Under the pieces are notes generated by a model, which was not told the DNA's origin, made no database searches, and saw only the letters and a list, made by a program, of their open reading frames with translations. Of a stretch of DNA of 64,000 nucleotides, positions 44,867-56,602 are shown piece after piece. The stretch covers positions 2,480,001 through 2,544,000 of the forward strand of contig CM070558.1 of the NCBI GenBank assembly GCA_036346405.1, in the 5' to 3' direction. Position 1 is the first letter of the stretch. Each line of letters opens with the position of its first letter. A program made the position numbers and the translations under genes. The stretch is from Phyllostachys edulis (lineage: Eukaryota > Streptophyta > Magnoliopsida > Poales > Poaceae).

Positions 44867-46799
44867 CATGAAGTTAATCTATTTATCATGCATCTATGTA
44901 CCCTCTTGTTAGATTTTCAGCAACATGATGCATTTTGTTGAATTAAACTAGTTGTGTCAAATCTATCTTTCTCTGTTCTGTTTTTAGTTTCTGTTTTGTT
45001 AGTCGGATTGCATTAAGCAATTCCAATGTTAGTTTTTTGTTTGAGTTAAGTTAGCCAATTTAGGTTGTTGAAACAGAGCATGTTTCCTGCTGGAAACAAA
45101 GTTGGATTTAGCTTCTTCAGTAGGAATACTTTCAGAGTCCTACAGCATTTCTGAAACGTATTAAACTGTAAGACTATATATGAAATCTGAAAACACAAAA
45201 AGACTGCAACGATTGCAGCAACAACATCCAAGCCTTCTGAGATTTCGTTTTGTTTCTTCCGCAGTGAATTGCGTAGTCTTTTGGTTCTGAGATTTCATTT
45301 TTCAGAATCATCAGAACTATCAACTCTGAACTCAGAAGTTCAGAATTTTTCAATAATTCTGTCACATTTCCTGGCAATGACCTTCTTGTGTATTTTGTCC
45401 AGGTCACATGAAGCTATGCTATGCTACCACCTGTGCATTTGCCTCAATACATCATTTGTTTAGTCAAAGCTCTGTGCTTGGACATTTTTAGCATATGCTA
45501 CTTGAAAGATAATGTTACTTATATGATGTCATTTTTCAGTCGGATTCTTCGGTCTGGGAGTTACGTAGTACTATCTTAAAGTTCAATAAAATAATCTTTG
45601 TTAAATAAATATCGTCTAACTCTCATTTTTATTATTGTACACAGAGAGTATATGGTGATTGTCTCGATCAAGAATTTAGTATGGTTGAGCAGCAAAATAA
45701 TACGATGGTAGTGTATGAAAATAGTATTATTTTCCAACTAAGGTTTAACAGAGTATTTATTTCTTCCCTTTCACTGCAGATCAAGCAAAATGATTTCCAG
45801 GATGACGATTTGTAGCCACCAAGCAAACGCTCCTCTTCAGACAAGGTTTGCTCATTTATAAATGTTCGGAACTCACTGTTCGTGAGTAGGAATATATTAT
45901 ACTGGTATTGTTTGTAATTATCGATGTTTACTATTGGTTGTGCCAATCTTCTAACATGTCTTTCATTATAAAACGAAAAAACTTTGGTCCAGAATGACAA
46001 TGTGCAACATGGAAAGAAAAATTCTGCAGCATACAAGGTTAGTTCACTTCTCTATTGTTTGGAAGAACATGGTAGAGCATCAAAATAATATAGTAAGCTG
46101 CTCCTTTTTGTTTTGTTACTTTAATATTTTGATTTTGTTTCTTCCTAATGGTGCATTAATGGACTCCAATTTTTCATTGTAGGTTGGTAATATAAATAGA
46201 TGACGCTATGGATGATATGTTGAATGAAGGTGGAGAATGGTGACATAGGCAGATGATTTTCATTACGTTTAGATTTCATTCTGTTAGCAAATGGTGTTCA
46301 AGAAAAATATTTATATCATGTCTTATGTGGATGGTTCTCAATGTAACACAACCATTTCTTTTTAATATATATGAGTGTTCTTTTTTACCATGCTACGACC
46401 GATAATAATTTTTTTTACTTTGACTTCTAAACACTTATAATCGTTGCAGCAACCTAATTAAATATGTTGCCAAAATAGCAAGTCATCTGTGTATAGCAAG
46501 TACCAACGCTTCTATGTGTTGTGACAATATAATTATATCCATTGTCAAAATAGTAAAAGTCATCCATGCATGGTAAGTACCAAAACATACAAGTGTAGTT
46601 ACAACCTGACTATATCCGTTGCAAAGTAGCAACGCCTTTTCATATCTATTACCAACACTTGTTTATCTGCTGTAATTGACCCTCTCAATGGCCTCAATGG
46701 CAACACATATTAAATGCATTGGTATAGACCGTAGCAACACTTATTTGGATTTTTACCAATGCATATATGCATTGGTAAAAGGGTGTTCATCTTGTAGTG
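44867..46799 (+). mobile_element. Probable 3' half of a second CACTA element
   Basis: The right end reads CATCTTGTAGTG (46799), matching a CACTA terminus CACTACAAGATG. The subterminal 350 bases hold repeated motifs (AGCAAGTACCAA, CAAAATAG.AA.GTCATC, TTGGTA) and a perfect palindrome. Upstream are AT-rich introns and short exon-like pieces ending in CAG and followed by GT (for example 45780-45847 and 45990-46037), as at the end of a multi-exon CACTA gene. The left terminus is missing, and no transposase motif was identified, so this is tentative. Confidence 0.4.
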
Positions 46800-47263
46800 T
46801 CAGAGTCCGCCGACCATGGAGACTACAACTACTACAAGGACCCCAAAGTCTATGGATAAGGCGGCGATGAAGAGTAGTCTAGTTCTGTTAGTCTGGGTCT
46901 CACCTCAGTCTAGCTAGCTAGTCAGTACTTGCGTACGACCAGTATTATTCAAGTCCTTGGTTAATACCAGTCGTACATGAGTACCCCAGTCGCTTGCCTG
47001 TGGAGAGATGTGCTCTACCTCCCCTTTTGCTTCCACTGTAGTTTCGCTGTTTTTGTGATGTAATTGTTTGGTCGGTTCGGCCATTATTGTAAACTCAACC
47101 TGACGTGGTCTATGTCACTCTGATGTTTGTAATATATTGGATGGTTGGTTTTACGTCTTGTATGAATTGATTCAGCAATGTGCCTATGAGTGCTATCTAC
47201 TGATCTAGGGAATAGCACAGTGTTTTCACAGAGGATTTAGATTTGTGAAATTCGGATCCGACA
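46800..47263 (+). repeat. Truncated LTR (3' part) of a Gypsy-type element
   Basis: The last ~460 bases before the PBS match the complement of 47889-48340 of the solo LTR (shared GAATTGATTCAGCAATG, GGGAATAGCACAGTGTTTTCACAGAGGAT, CGGACC/GGATCCGACA), so this is the same LTR family in the opposite orientation. The 5' part of the LTR is missing at the junction with the CACTA end. Confidence 0.75.
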
Positions 47264-47267
47264 GAGC

Positions 47268-47279
47268 TGGTATCAAAGC
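47268..47279 (+). promoter_or_regulatory. Primer-binding site of the truncated Gypsy-type element
   Basis: TGGTATCAAAGC, one mismatch from the tRNA-iMet complement TGGTATCAGAGC, four bases after the LTR end. It shows that 46800-47263 is a 5' LTR in plus orientation. Confidence 0.8.
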
Positions 47280-47888
47280 ATACGACTATAGGAGCCTTAG
47301 TTAGACTGGTCGTAGCCTTAGGACTTGAGTCTTACTTTCAAAAACCAAGAAAAGATTTTGTCAAAATGTTGCGTACTTATTGCTTCTTCTCGTCACTCTT
47401 AGTTCTAAACTCATCTCTACCTTTGTTGAGTTTTCTAATTCTCTCTTGTTCAAAATTTTAGATGGTCGTACCGTCGTCCGTTGGCCGTGGGACCTTTGCT
47501 CTCTCGAAGGAGCCTTTGATCACAAGATCTTCATCGTCATGTGGTGTAATTAGGACTAGTATAGGTTAGCTAGCAGTGCGTGCTTGGCAGTCTTTTGGGG
47601 ATTGCTAGTGTTTTACCCTTCTGTAGATGTTCTGATTTGTATCTTGTGTCGTGTCTTAGCATGGCCTATATGCTATGTTTCAGAAACTATGTAGCACTTA
47701 AACCCCTTAATATAATACAACCATTCTAGGCTTTGTATTATGTGTGATCATTTTCCTCGTTTGGTTCAAGTTCTTCTGTTGTGCTCTAGAGGGCTAGTAA
47801 ACCCTCCTATACTTCCCTCTAGTTCTGAGCCTCATCGCTTCTTCATATGCTGCCTAGGAGAGTCGCCGCCCCAAGCCGTGGTCGTGGT
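47280..47888 (+). other. Leader and start of internal region of the truncated element
   Basis: About 600 bases downstream of the PBS without a convincing gag frame. The last part (about 47740-47888) is G/C-richer with PPIL.SSEPHRF-like frames. It is interrupted at 47889 by the solo LTR; the continuation after 51469 (GGACAAGATCTACC...) gives no recognised protein. Confidence 0.5.
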
Positions 47889-50800
47889 TGTTGTCGGACC
47901 CAGATTCCGAGAATCCAGATCCTCTGTGAAAGACACTGTGCTATTCCCTGGATCAGTAGTTAGCACTCACAGATACATCACTGAATCAATTCATACATGG
48001 TGTAGATAAAACCATACCATTCATTAATTAACACATCAGAGTTTACATAGACCGCATCGGGTCGGGTTTTACAAAAGGGGCCGAACAAGGCCAAATTGAT
48101 TACATTACAAAAGTAGCGGAAGCGACAACGGAAGCAAAAGGGGTGAGATCACATCTCTCCATAGGCAAGTGACTGGGGAAACTCGAGTGCGCCCGATATT
48201 AACCAAGGACTTGGATAATATTGGATGCACGCAAGCACCAACGGAGTCAACTAGACTGGGGTGAGACTAGAACAACTAAAGACTAAACTACGCTTCATCA
48301 TCTCCTGGACCTCCAGCTTCTGGATCCTCATAGTATGCGTAGTCTTCAGGATTTCCTGCTTTTGAGGATTTTGGGGGAAACAGCGAGAATGAGCACAACT
48401 TCCGTGCTCGCGAGCCAATACACAATGCAATAATATACATGCAAGGCTTAACAAGGATGGCTCAGGTTCTTTTATTTGCTAAAGCAATGTTTTGAATTAT
48501 CATAATTACAAATTCCTATCACTTAGCATTTTAACCAAATTGTATTTTATTAAAGAGAGTAATTGTGCAATATTTATTTTAGTAGAGGTTCCCTCTATTG
48601 GAAACTTTACCTATACTTCATTTGATTGGAGCTACCTCCAATTATTAACTCCGCTGACCTCGACGGCTCAGGTAAAATCCAAACTCGGGGCTAGGTGAGT
48701 CCACCACATTTTCATTCCACCCACAAATGTTTTTGAAATAGAACTAACTCAAGTAAAGTTTCCATGTCCGCCTTTGACCGTAGGCACGACTGTTTAAACA
48801 ATTTAGACTCTGCAGAGGTTGTACACTGTACCCAAAAGAGATAGTCATACTCATTACCCTACATGATTCCTTAGTCATGTAGTTGAGCGACAGTCACAGT
48901 AACCTTTCAAATTACCTCGCCCCTTCCATCATCTCACCCATATGGGCCGCGCTTGCGGTGGGTCCCATAAGTTTGTGCGGGATGTCACCCCCACGACTAG
49001 TCGTAGCAGGCACTTCACCCTCCCTTGGTGTCCCATTCAAGCTGGACCGCGTCCACACTTGCACACTTTCACTAGTGAGATGATTTTCAGGGTCCAATAA
49101 ATTTACTAAGCCAAGTTGCAGTTTGCAGACTTGTGGTTGTACTTGTTTTACATGGGAGGTCATGACAAGATTAAATCCTTAGGGGTTATCTGGGCAGTTT
49201 ATTATATACACCAAACTCCTTGGGCTTCATTAGCACCCATCAACATTATACCATTCACAACCAATATTCTTTGGGCTACATTAGCACCCAACCACATTAC
49301 ACCCTTCATCATATCATCCGCAAGATAGGAACAGCAATTAGGGTTTTTGAGGAGTAAAATACATCAATTCAACCATCTCAGTCATTTCCCCACAATGACT
49401 GCCCAAATCTATTTTCATATTTAAAATATGATGATTGGGACATTTAATGTTCCGGTATTTAAGTAAGACTAGCATGTCGCTTAAGTACAACATATACTAG
49501 TAATTACCATATAGTTACTAGGGTGACATGGAATAATGGATTCAAATATCAATGGATGGCATATTAAATAATTAATCATCAAATGGGTATTTAACTACCT
49601 TAAGATTTAACATACATTTGATTAAAGAATTAAAGCATGCAATTTTGGTTAATTTAAATGAATACAATTTGCATAAAATGTAGGCTCAATATGATCAAAA
49701 TATTGACTCACCTTGGTTATAGGTAAGAGGATCTTGATATTCTTGTGCTTGATCAATTAGGAAATCCTCCGCGTCTTCGGATCCTAATCGGACGAAGGTA
49801 CCGGAAAAAGGCACAAACAAGCAAAGAGAGCAAATAAATACACAAGAATAAGCAAATGAACTCCAAATTGAACAAGAACTATGCCATTAGCAAGATCTTA
49901 AATTTACAAAATTTTATAAACAAATTTCATAATTATTAGAGTTGCGACGAGGGAGAAAAGAACTTTTGAAGTTCGGGTTTGAATTAAACCTTAGAAGAAT
50001 AAACAAGAACAAGAGGGAGAGAGAGAAAATGGAGGGTTACTGTGCGGGCCCACTTGTCATAGGGAGAGGGCCGGCTTAAAGCAATTGATGGGTGGGGCCA
50101 CAATTTCATTCCCCATTCTATTTCAATCGACCATAGAGAGAAAAGGGGAGCTGGGGGTGCTCGGGCGGCACGAGAGCGATGGTGACGCGGCCAGCGGGAG
50201 GCGATCAAGGGCTTGCCTTGAGCGGGCGGAATGGGGTCGTCGGAGGGTGGTGGTCCCATCGGAGGTGGCGGCGCCAGAGCGGGAGGAGATGGCGAGGCAA
50301 GGAGCGGCGGCGGCGAAGCTGACAGATCGTCTTGGCGGCACCAGCGGGGGTGGCGACCGAGGAGGTAGGGTGCACATGGGTTGCGTGCCGCCATGAGGGT
50401 GACGCGAGCGAATGAGGCGGCTTGGGGTCGGCGGTCCGGCGGCCGGGGAGGAAGGAGAAGGGGCAGCGGCGCTGGCTTGCCTCGGTGGCGGGGAAGGTGA
50501 GGGAAGATGGGGGACGACAAGAGGGCCACCGGGGGCACGTGGTGATGCGGTCGCCCAGGGGAGAAGCCAACAGGGGTGGTAGTGTGGCGGCGAGCGACGG
50601 CCTCGGCTTTGACATCGCTCAGCGAAGAAGGAAGCAAAGGTATGCAATGGGGGAGAAGGGGGGTGCTTAAATAGGCAGCCATGGGGAACTTGGAGCCGTT
50701 GGGCGGCGAGGAGAGCCGTTGAGGAGGAGCTGGCGACGCTGCGCGGTCTCGAGGTGGCGTCGGCGAACTTTGCGCGTGGAGACGACATGACGAGGGGGTA

Positions 50801-51464
50801 GGTGATGGTGTCAGGGAGCAGGTGGGCACGAGGAGGCAGTGTGTGCGTCGTCTGTGGCGGCTTCGCCAGCGAACTAGAGCGGGTGGGTGAGACGCTGAGG
50901 CGGCGTGGTGGCGGTGGCGTCTTGCAATGAAGAGAGGCGCAGCGGTCGGGAGTTGGTGGATCTCGTGGTAGCGTCAGGCGCAGGTGACATCGAGGAGGGT
51001 GGCTGGTAGAACACACGAGGAGAGAGAGAAGAGCAAGCGCTGCTTTGACCGAAAGGAGGAGGAAGATGACCAGTATAAATTTGGGCAGTGGTAAACGAAA
51101 GGAGAAGGGCTCGGGGAGAAAAGGCCAGGGTGGGTCGGAGCCAAGAGAAAGAGAGGGCCCGGGTGGCTGGGCCGGTTGGGTCGAAAGAAAAGGGGTAATG
51201 GGCCAAGAGTTTTGGGCTAGCCCAAAAAGAAACATGGGCTGAGCCCAAGAAAGAAAAGGAGGCCAAAAGAGAAGAAGGCCCAAAGTTCAAAAAGGAGAAA
51301 TTCAATCTGAAATTTGAATTTCGAAGGTTAAGGACATTTGAAACACAAACCCGAGCTAGATAGAAGCTAGAAGTTTTGAAATTACTTGCTAATTTGAAAT
51401 ACCTTTTGGAAACAAAGAACCGAAAGTAATTAATATTCACCGTTTTCGAAAACAGGACGTTACA
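47889..51464 (-). mobile_element. Solo LTR (3.6 kb) with 5-bp target duplication GTGGT
   Basis: The minus strand runs from TGTAACGTCC (51464) to GGGTCCGACAACA (47889). It is flanked by GTGGT at 47884-47888 and 51465-51469, a 5-base duplication as expected for LTR elements. No PBS, PPT or coding region adjoins either end, so this is a solo LTR formed by LTR-LTR recombination. A related fragment is at 9676-10760. The G/C-rich stretch 50110-51040 has long overlapping Pro/Ser-rich frames on the minus strand that look like a by-product of composition. Confidence 0.85.
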
Positions 51465-51469
51465 GTGGT

Positions 51470-52136
51470 GGACAAGATCTACCTCCCATACTGCCAGCAA
51501 AAATCCATCAATAGCGTAAGTCATGTTCCAGTAGACGCAGATTCTCCGAGCCAGAGTAATAGTGGCGTAGGTTGTACGGCAACTGTGCGGCAAAAATACT
51601 AGTACATGGCGACTAATCAAAGGCCACGGAGATCTGCCGTTTTTTCTCCAGTAGAAGAAAGACACGCAGAAATACTAGTACATGGTGTTTCCTAAACTTT
51701 GCCTGTTTGTATGCCTTAACTGGTTCTAGTACATTTTGGTTGACTTTTACATGTTTTTGGATATCCGCGTGGTATCTGACACATCTTTGACCATGAAATA
51801 TAGCTGTAAGAAAAATATTAAAACACATGCCATTTAACTATATGTTAGAAAAAAATATCCTAATAACACGTTAGCACAAAATATAAATACAAATGTACTT
51901 TTGAGAACAATTTTTATTATGTAACCCCTTTTTATTTATTTTTTATTAACATTTTACCAACTTTACTTTCAAATCTAACTCTTTTGGTCACGCCACCATC
52001 TATGGTGGGATAAATAATACTTTCACACCACAAGGTAAGTCCAACGTTGACCCAAAACAAAAATACAACAAATCTACTCAAATTATTTGCATGCAACAAA
52101 TATAAATGCTTCTATATATATTAGTTGACAACAAAT
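51470..52136. other. Unassigned spacer
   Basis: The first part is the other side of the solo LTR target. The second part (51820-52130) is AT-rich. No gene, TIR or LTR end recognised. Confidence 0.4.
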
Positions 52137-52195
52137 CTACGCCGGCGCTGGCCGTGGAGGATAGCCTACAAAAGATTCTACTGAGGGCGCAGGTG
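52137..52195 (+). pseudogene. NB-ARC 5' scrap of copy 4
   Basis: Sixty bases match 13028-13086 of the intact gene (GGCCGTGGAGGAT...GAGGGCGCAGGT; residues about PAPAVEDRLQRILLRAQ). The rest of the 5' and middle part of this copy is lost. It shows that copy 4 once included the N-terminal region. Confidence 0.75.
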
Positions 52196-53269
52196 AAGCA
52201 CAAAAAAAATCTCGCGTACAGCAAAAGCATCTTCCTTCTTAATTAACACCAACAGCACAAGCTCTTCTCTCATCTCACGTCAACAACAGCTGCAGCCCCT
52301 GGTTCCAGCCGCCAGCGACCATCAGTGCTTCTGGGTAATCGTGTGGTACCAGACTCCCTTGTAGAAAAGGAGTCGCGCGGACTCGCCATGTCGTAATTCC
52401 GATCTCTAGGGGCACGACATCCCTCTCGTCCGGTCCTTAGGGACACTTTTGCCCCCTCATCTGTGCACTGGGCATGGTTGAGCACCGGCCCCCTGGGCCA
52501 CGATCGCCTCCCCACCCCACGGGATTTAGCTTTTATCATTTCATGTGAAGTTAGGGTTTAGAGAATGAAATTTCAAAAATGAAATTGTATAAATTTTGCA
52601 ATAAAATTTGAGAGACTTCGCGACGAAATTTGCAAATTACATTACATGACACGCAGCAGTTGATTATGTGCATTAGAAACGACAGCATGAACGAAACCAA
52701 AAAAACAGAAAACACCTATGATACATGCGCGGCTTTTAGGGAATAAAAAAGAGGATCGAAATTAGTCTTGACAACGCATCGGTCCCTTCCCCTTGTCTCC
52801 TAACTGCTTGTCGTGGCAGCCGGTCTCGAAGGAAGCCCTGTTCTGCGAGGTGGGCTGGACGATTGAATGTCATTAGCAGAACGTAAGGCCAAATAAATAA
52901 TCTAGATGCAAATTGTACATAACTCATCTCTTCGATGTATGGAGCTCCTCCGCCCAGACCACCTTGTACTGGCACAACGACAGGTCCAACCCATTGGGTC
53001 CACCCCGATATGAGACCGTCGTCATAAAACACAACTAAATATTGCATGTTCGATTAAAGCCATAGCAACCCAATTTACTGTACACCAAATAACCACACTA
53101 CCCACAAAACACAAGCAAATCTTGTATGTTTGACATTTCCTAAAGCCACAACAACCCAACTTACTGTACAAAAAATTACCACATTACCCAACCTAAGCAA
53201 AATAATGACTGACTTCGGGGTATTGAGTGCAACAAAACTATGCAAAGAAACTATATGACTCATTAATTA

Positions 53270-53740
53270 CGACTAACTAACAACGACTAATTAGTTACAA
53301 CTACATAATTATGACTAATTAATAACGGTTAATCATTGATGGCTAATTAATTTGTACTATTTACTTAAGCCCGAGTACTAACTATTAATTATTGTTGACT
53401 AATTAATTAGTACTATTTACTTAACCTAATTAATTAGGACTAATTAATTATGATAAATTATTTATGACTGATTAAAAAATACTATGTACTTAACTAATTA
53501 CGATTAATTACTTATGGTTGTTTAATTACGAGTATTTAATTAAGCCTATTTATTTACGACTAGCTAACCACGACAAATTAATTACGACTAACTAACCACG
53601 ACTAATTAATTATGACTTCATTAAATATAACTAACTAATTTGCAAAATATAATACGACTAGTTAATTACAACTATTTCAATAGCGACTAAATATTCACGA
53701 CTAAATACTTCAACATTAACTACACAGTTCATAACTACGA
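53270..53740. repeat. AT-rich degenerate tandem repeat inside E4
   Basis: Same TAATTACGACTAACTAA-type array as in E1 and E2. Confidence 0.75.
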
Positions 53741-53936
53741 GACAAATTACCTCCTCTAGAAGATCTTCAATTGATGTCGAACTAACTCTACTAAAATGAC
53801 TGCTAAACACTTCTATAAACACCCTCAAATCGGTAAAGAAATTCGAACTAATTTCGACCGATCGCGCTGCCTCTAGCCCGATCAATCCTCTCTCTATGCA
53901 GAGTGGAGTGGTTCTGCTGTGGGGGAATGAGAGCAC
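53658..53936 (-). pseudogene. Conserved exon-like ORF of the TIR element (E4 copy)
   Basis: The longest version of this ORF: MLSFPHSRTTPLCIERGL... leading to ISSNFFTDLRVFIEVFSSHFSRVSSTSIEDLLEE and a GAG|GTAATTTG donor-like end. The region after the donor is AT-rich intron-like sequence. Conservation of the FSSHFSRVS.TSIEDLLEE block in three copies is the only evidence that it was once coding. Family not recognised. Confidence 0.45.
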
Positions 53937-54274
53937 ATCACTCCGTTTTTTACCTACACATGAAGCGAAGGGATGGAATCACCGGGTTTTTTTGTGCATG
54001 CGGGGGGGCAGCACGAATCCGGGCATCGAAAGCAGCAATTAGGTTTAAAAAAAACAAATGGGGGGCTGTTGTGGCCCATGGTGTGGCTGAGACTCAACCG
54101 TGCCCCAGGGGCATAGACGAGGGGGCTGAAGTTACCTTGGGAGCCGGACGAGGTTGAATCCGTGCCCCGAGGGGCTGGACAAGGGTGCAATGCCCCTGGG
54201 GTCAAACAAGAAGGATCTGTGCCCTTGGGGCCAGAATTAAAATGTGGTGAGTCCGCGTGACTCTGTGGTGACAT

Positions 54275-54510
54275 CTTTTAGTCTATGATCTGTATCAAAC
54301 ATGTTCTTGTCAACAGGACATTCCCAAGATAACATTTCGAGATGTGGTGTATGGAAGAGTTAAGCCTCGTGGAAAATTTGAAGTCCTCGTATGGAAGTCT
54401 CAGATACCACCCTACCATAACTATATCTCTACTTGTGAGATTCAAGAGCTACAGAGTAGTACAACAGTTAAGAGGAAGCACTTTCTGAATAATAGAATTA
54501 CACTTGGTTA
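54275..54510 (+). pseudogene. NB-ARC copy 4, 3' remnant
   Basis: Encodes the final ~70 codons (VYDLYQTCSCQQDIPKITFRDVVYG, KFEVLVWKSQIPPYHNYIS...KHFLNNRITLG) and the stop, starting right at the end of E4. Without the upstream domains it is non-functional. It lacks the deletion in copy 3, so copy 3 was damaged after the two blocks separated. Confidence 0.82.
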
Positions 54511-54849
54511 ATTTTGTCACTGTAAGGCCTATATAGGAGTATAGGTTATATCACAAGCTTTTCTTCTCTACTATTTTGTTATATGTAAACTCCATGTGTT
54601 GACTAGCAGAATAATGCGTGACGTTGAGACAAACTTTTGTGAGCTATTAATTAATGAGCTCATTTATGGTATATTGAATTTAATACGGATCGTTCATTCT
54701 TTTTTTTATCATTTAGATTGGTTAGGATTTAGTTATACTACACCTGGTAGTATGAGTAGTACAATCCTAATAGGGTATAATTGTAATTGTCTATGTTGAG
54801 ATCACATGATACAAGAGTAATATTTTCAACCCTAGTTGGAAATGAGTTT
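54511..54849 (+). repeat. 3' flank of NB-ARC copy 4
   Basis: Same flank as at 14407, 17345 and 19843; most similar to the one at 19843-20189, as expected from block duplication. Confidence 0.75.
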
Positions 54850-55780
54850 TTGGTTAAAATGCTACAGCAGGTGCTTGATTTGAGGAACATCCTAGCCAAT
54901 GTGGATGAGTTATCCTCTGAAGCACCGTCAACTTTATAGAGGCTGAGCCGGTGCACTTGACTCAGTGGCTGTAGAGGCAGAATGGATTAGAGAACTCCTT
55001 TCTGACTTAGCTATGCTGAAAAAGCTAATTCTAGTTGTATTAACCTCCTACGATAACCAAACCGTTCTGGTTAAGGCGAAGAATAGGAAGGACAATATAA
55101 AGTCCTCAAAACCTATAAAGAGACGACTTAAGTCGATAAGGCATGTCAGAGAGACGGGTGTTATTTATGTGGATTACATCCAGTCTGAAAGGAACTTGGC
55201 AGATCCTTTCACCAAAGGATTGGCACGGAAGGCCATCCTTGCAGCGTCAAAGGGAATGGGGCTCATACCCGTGTAAAGGCTCACATTGATGGTAACCTAT
55301 CCTAGTAGATCGGAGATCCCATGAACAAGGCTCTAGGACAACGAGCTGTGTGGGATTATGGAGTACATCTAAAGGGTCACATTAGCTGCAGTGCTCTTTC
55401 TGTGTGGGAGGTTGAGCAATAGCTCTTAATAAATTCGATACCTTTATAGCATCGGGAATCATCCTACAAGATTCCCTTAAGAATTCACCTACTTGAGTAT
55501 GATCATGAGGTTGTGATCAAATAAAGATAAGGGTATACTTTCTTAAGTACTTATGAGCTAGATACGGGGACATGACCATAACGTCCCAACACGAGAGGGA
55601 AAAAGGCAAGCCGCCCAGTACAGAATGTAACTTGAATGAAAATTAACGCACCAAGGCATCGCATCAAGGCGTAATCCTCCTTTGTCTGTGTAGAGTCGTA
55701 GTCATTGTTGCTAGGTTTTGGGTTCAAACCTACAAGGTACCCATCGTCGAACAGTTGTATATTAAACAAAACTTTAAGTA
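54850..55780 (+). pseudogene. Copia RNase H tail and 3' internal region (copy 2)
   Basis: Collinear with 20190-21110. The frame 54965-55276 encodes the RNase H end (IKRRLKSIRHVRETGVIYVDYI, ERNLADPFTKGL). Here the V-D-Y of the last strand keeps the aspartate that copy 1 has as lysine (VKY). No LTR on either side. Confidence 0.85.
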
Positions 55781-55924
55781 TCTTTTATCAAACTGATAAA
55801 GTGGTGGGGACTATTGAATTTTTTAGGGCTTTCTGGTAATTTCTCATTCTGAGAAAAGAAGAAATGAAAAAGAAAAGAAAAGAGTGGGGCCCACCTGTTG
55901 GTGGAAGAGAAGAAGGGGCCCACC
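55781..55924. repeat. Short segment shared with 21120-21250
   Basis: A-rich stretch GAAATGAAAAAGAAAAG...GGAAGAGAAGAAGGGG present in both duplicated blocks. After it, this block continues into the kinase fragment whereas the first block continues into unrelated sequence. Confidence 0.7.
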
Positions 55925-56602
55925 AGGTCATCATGCGGAGCCTCGTCCCACAAGCCCTCGATGAACAAGTCGCGGACTCTGCCTTTTTTATAAGGGTAGA
56001 AGCCCAATCAACAATGTTGAAACCGTTTCCATATGGAGAAAACGACGGATCCAGTGCTTTCTTATCTGAAATCAGTTCAAAAGGCACAACTCCATAGCTA
56101 CAAACATCTGCTTTATCAGACATGCGGCATGTCATTGCATACTCGGGTGCCACATAACCAAAAGTACCAGCAACACCTGTGGTTGCATGAGTTTCTGAGT
56201 TCCGAAGAAGTCTCGCTAATCCAAAATCAGAGAGATATGCATTGTATTCATCATGGTCGAGCGACTTGTTGCTTGGCTTAACATCTTGGTGTAGAATGCG
56301 GGGGACACACTCGCCATGCATGTATGCAAGAGCACGAGTGATTTTGTGAAGTATTCTCCAATCAAGTGGCCTCCTAGTTCTCTCTTGTATGAACCTTTCC
56401 AAGTTGCCACCTAGCAAATAGTTGTATATTAGAAACGTCTCTGGGTGACCGATATGGAACCCTATGAGAGTGATAAGATTGGGATGATGACACCATTGCC
56501 CAAGGGTTCCAACTTCTGCTTTGAAGTGTTTGTCACCCTGCTGCTTTCTGATAGTAAGCCTCTTTATTGCCACCAGAACTCCAGGTGCAATCTCAGCTCT
56601 AT

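Larger units (their letters stand above)
52365..54274. mobile_element. Unnamed TIR element, copy E4
   Basis: The left end AGTCGCGCGGACTCGCCATG with following GGGGCACGACATCCC, and the inverted right end (GGTGAGTCCGCGTGACTCTGTGGTGACAT), match those of E2. The interior is collinear with E2 (17746-19625), including the LISGWTQWVGPVVVPVQGG stretch (minus, about 52930-53030), AT-rich array and SIEDLLEE ORF. It is part of the larger duplicated block 52365-55920 / 17746-21250, so it did not insert independently at this site. Confidence 0.75.

Noticed and set aside
49984..51665. Overlapping Pro/Ser-rich frames of 263-386 codons on the minus strand
   Set aside because: They lie inside the solo LTR in a G/C-rich stretch, overlap each other in different frames, and contain no domain. 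Composition explains them.
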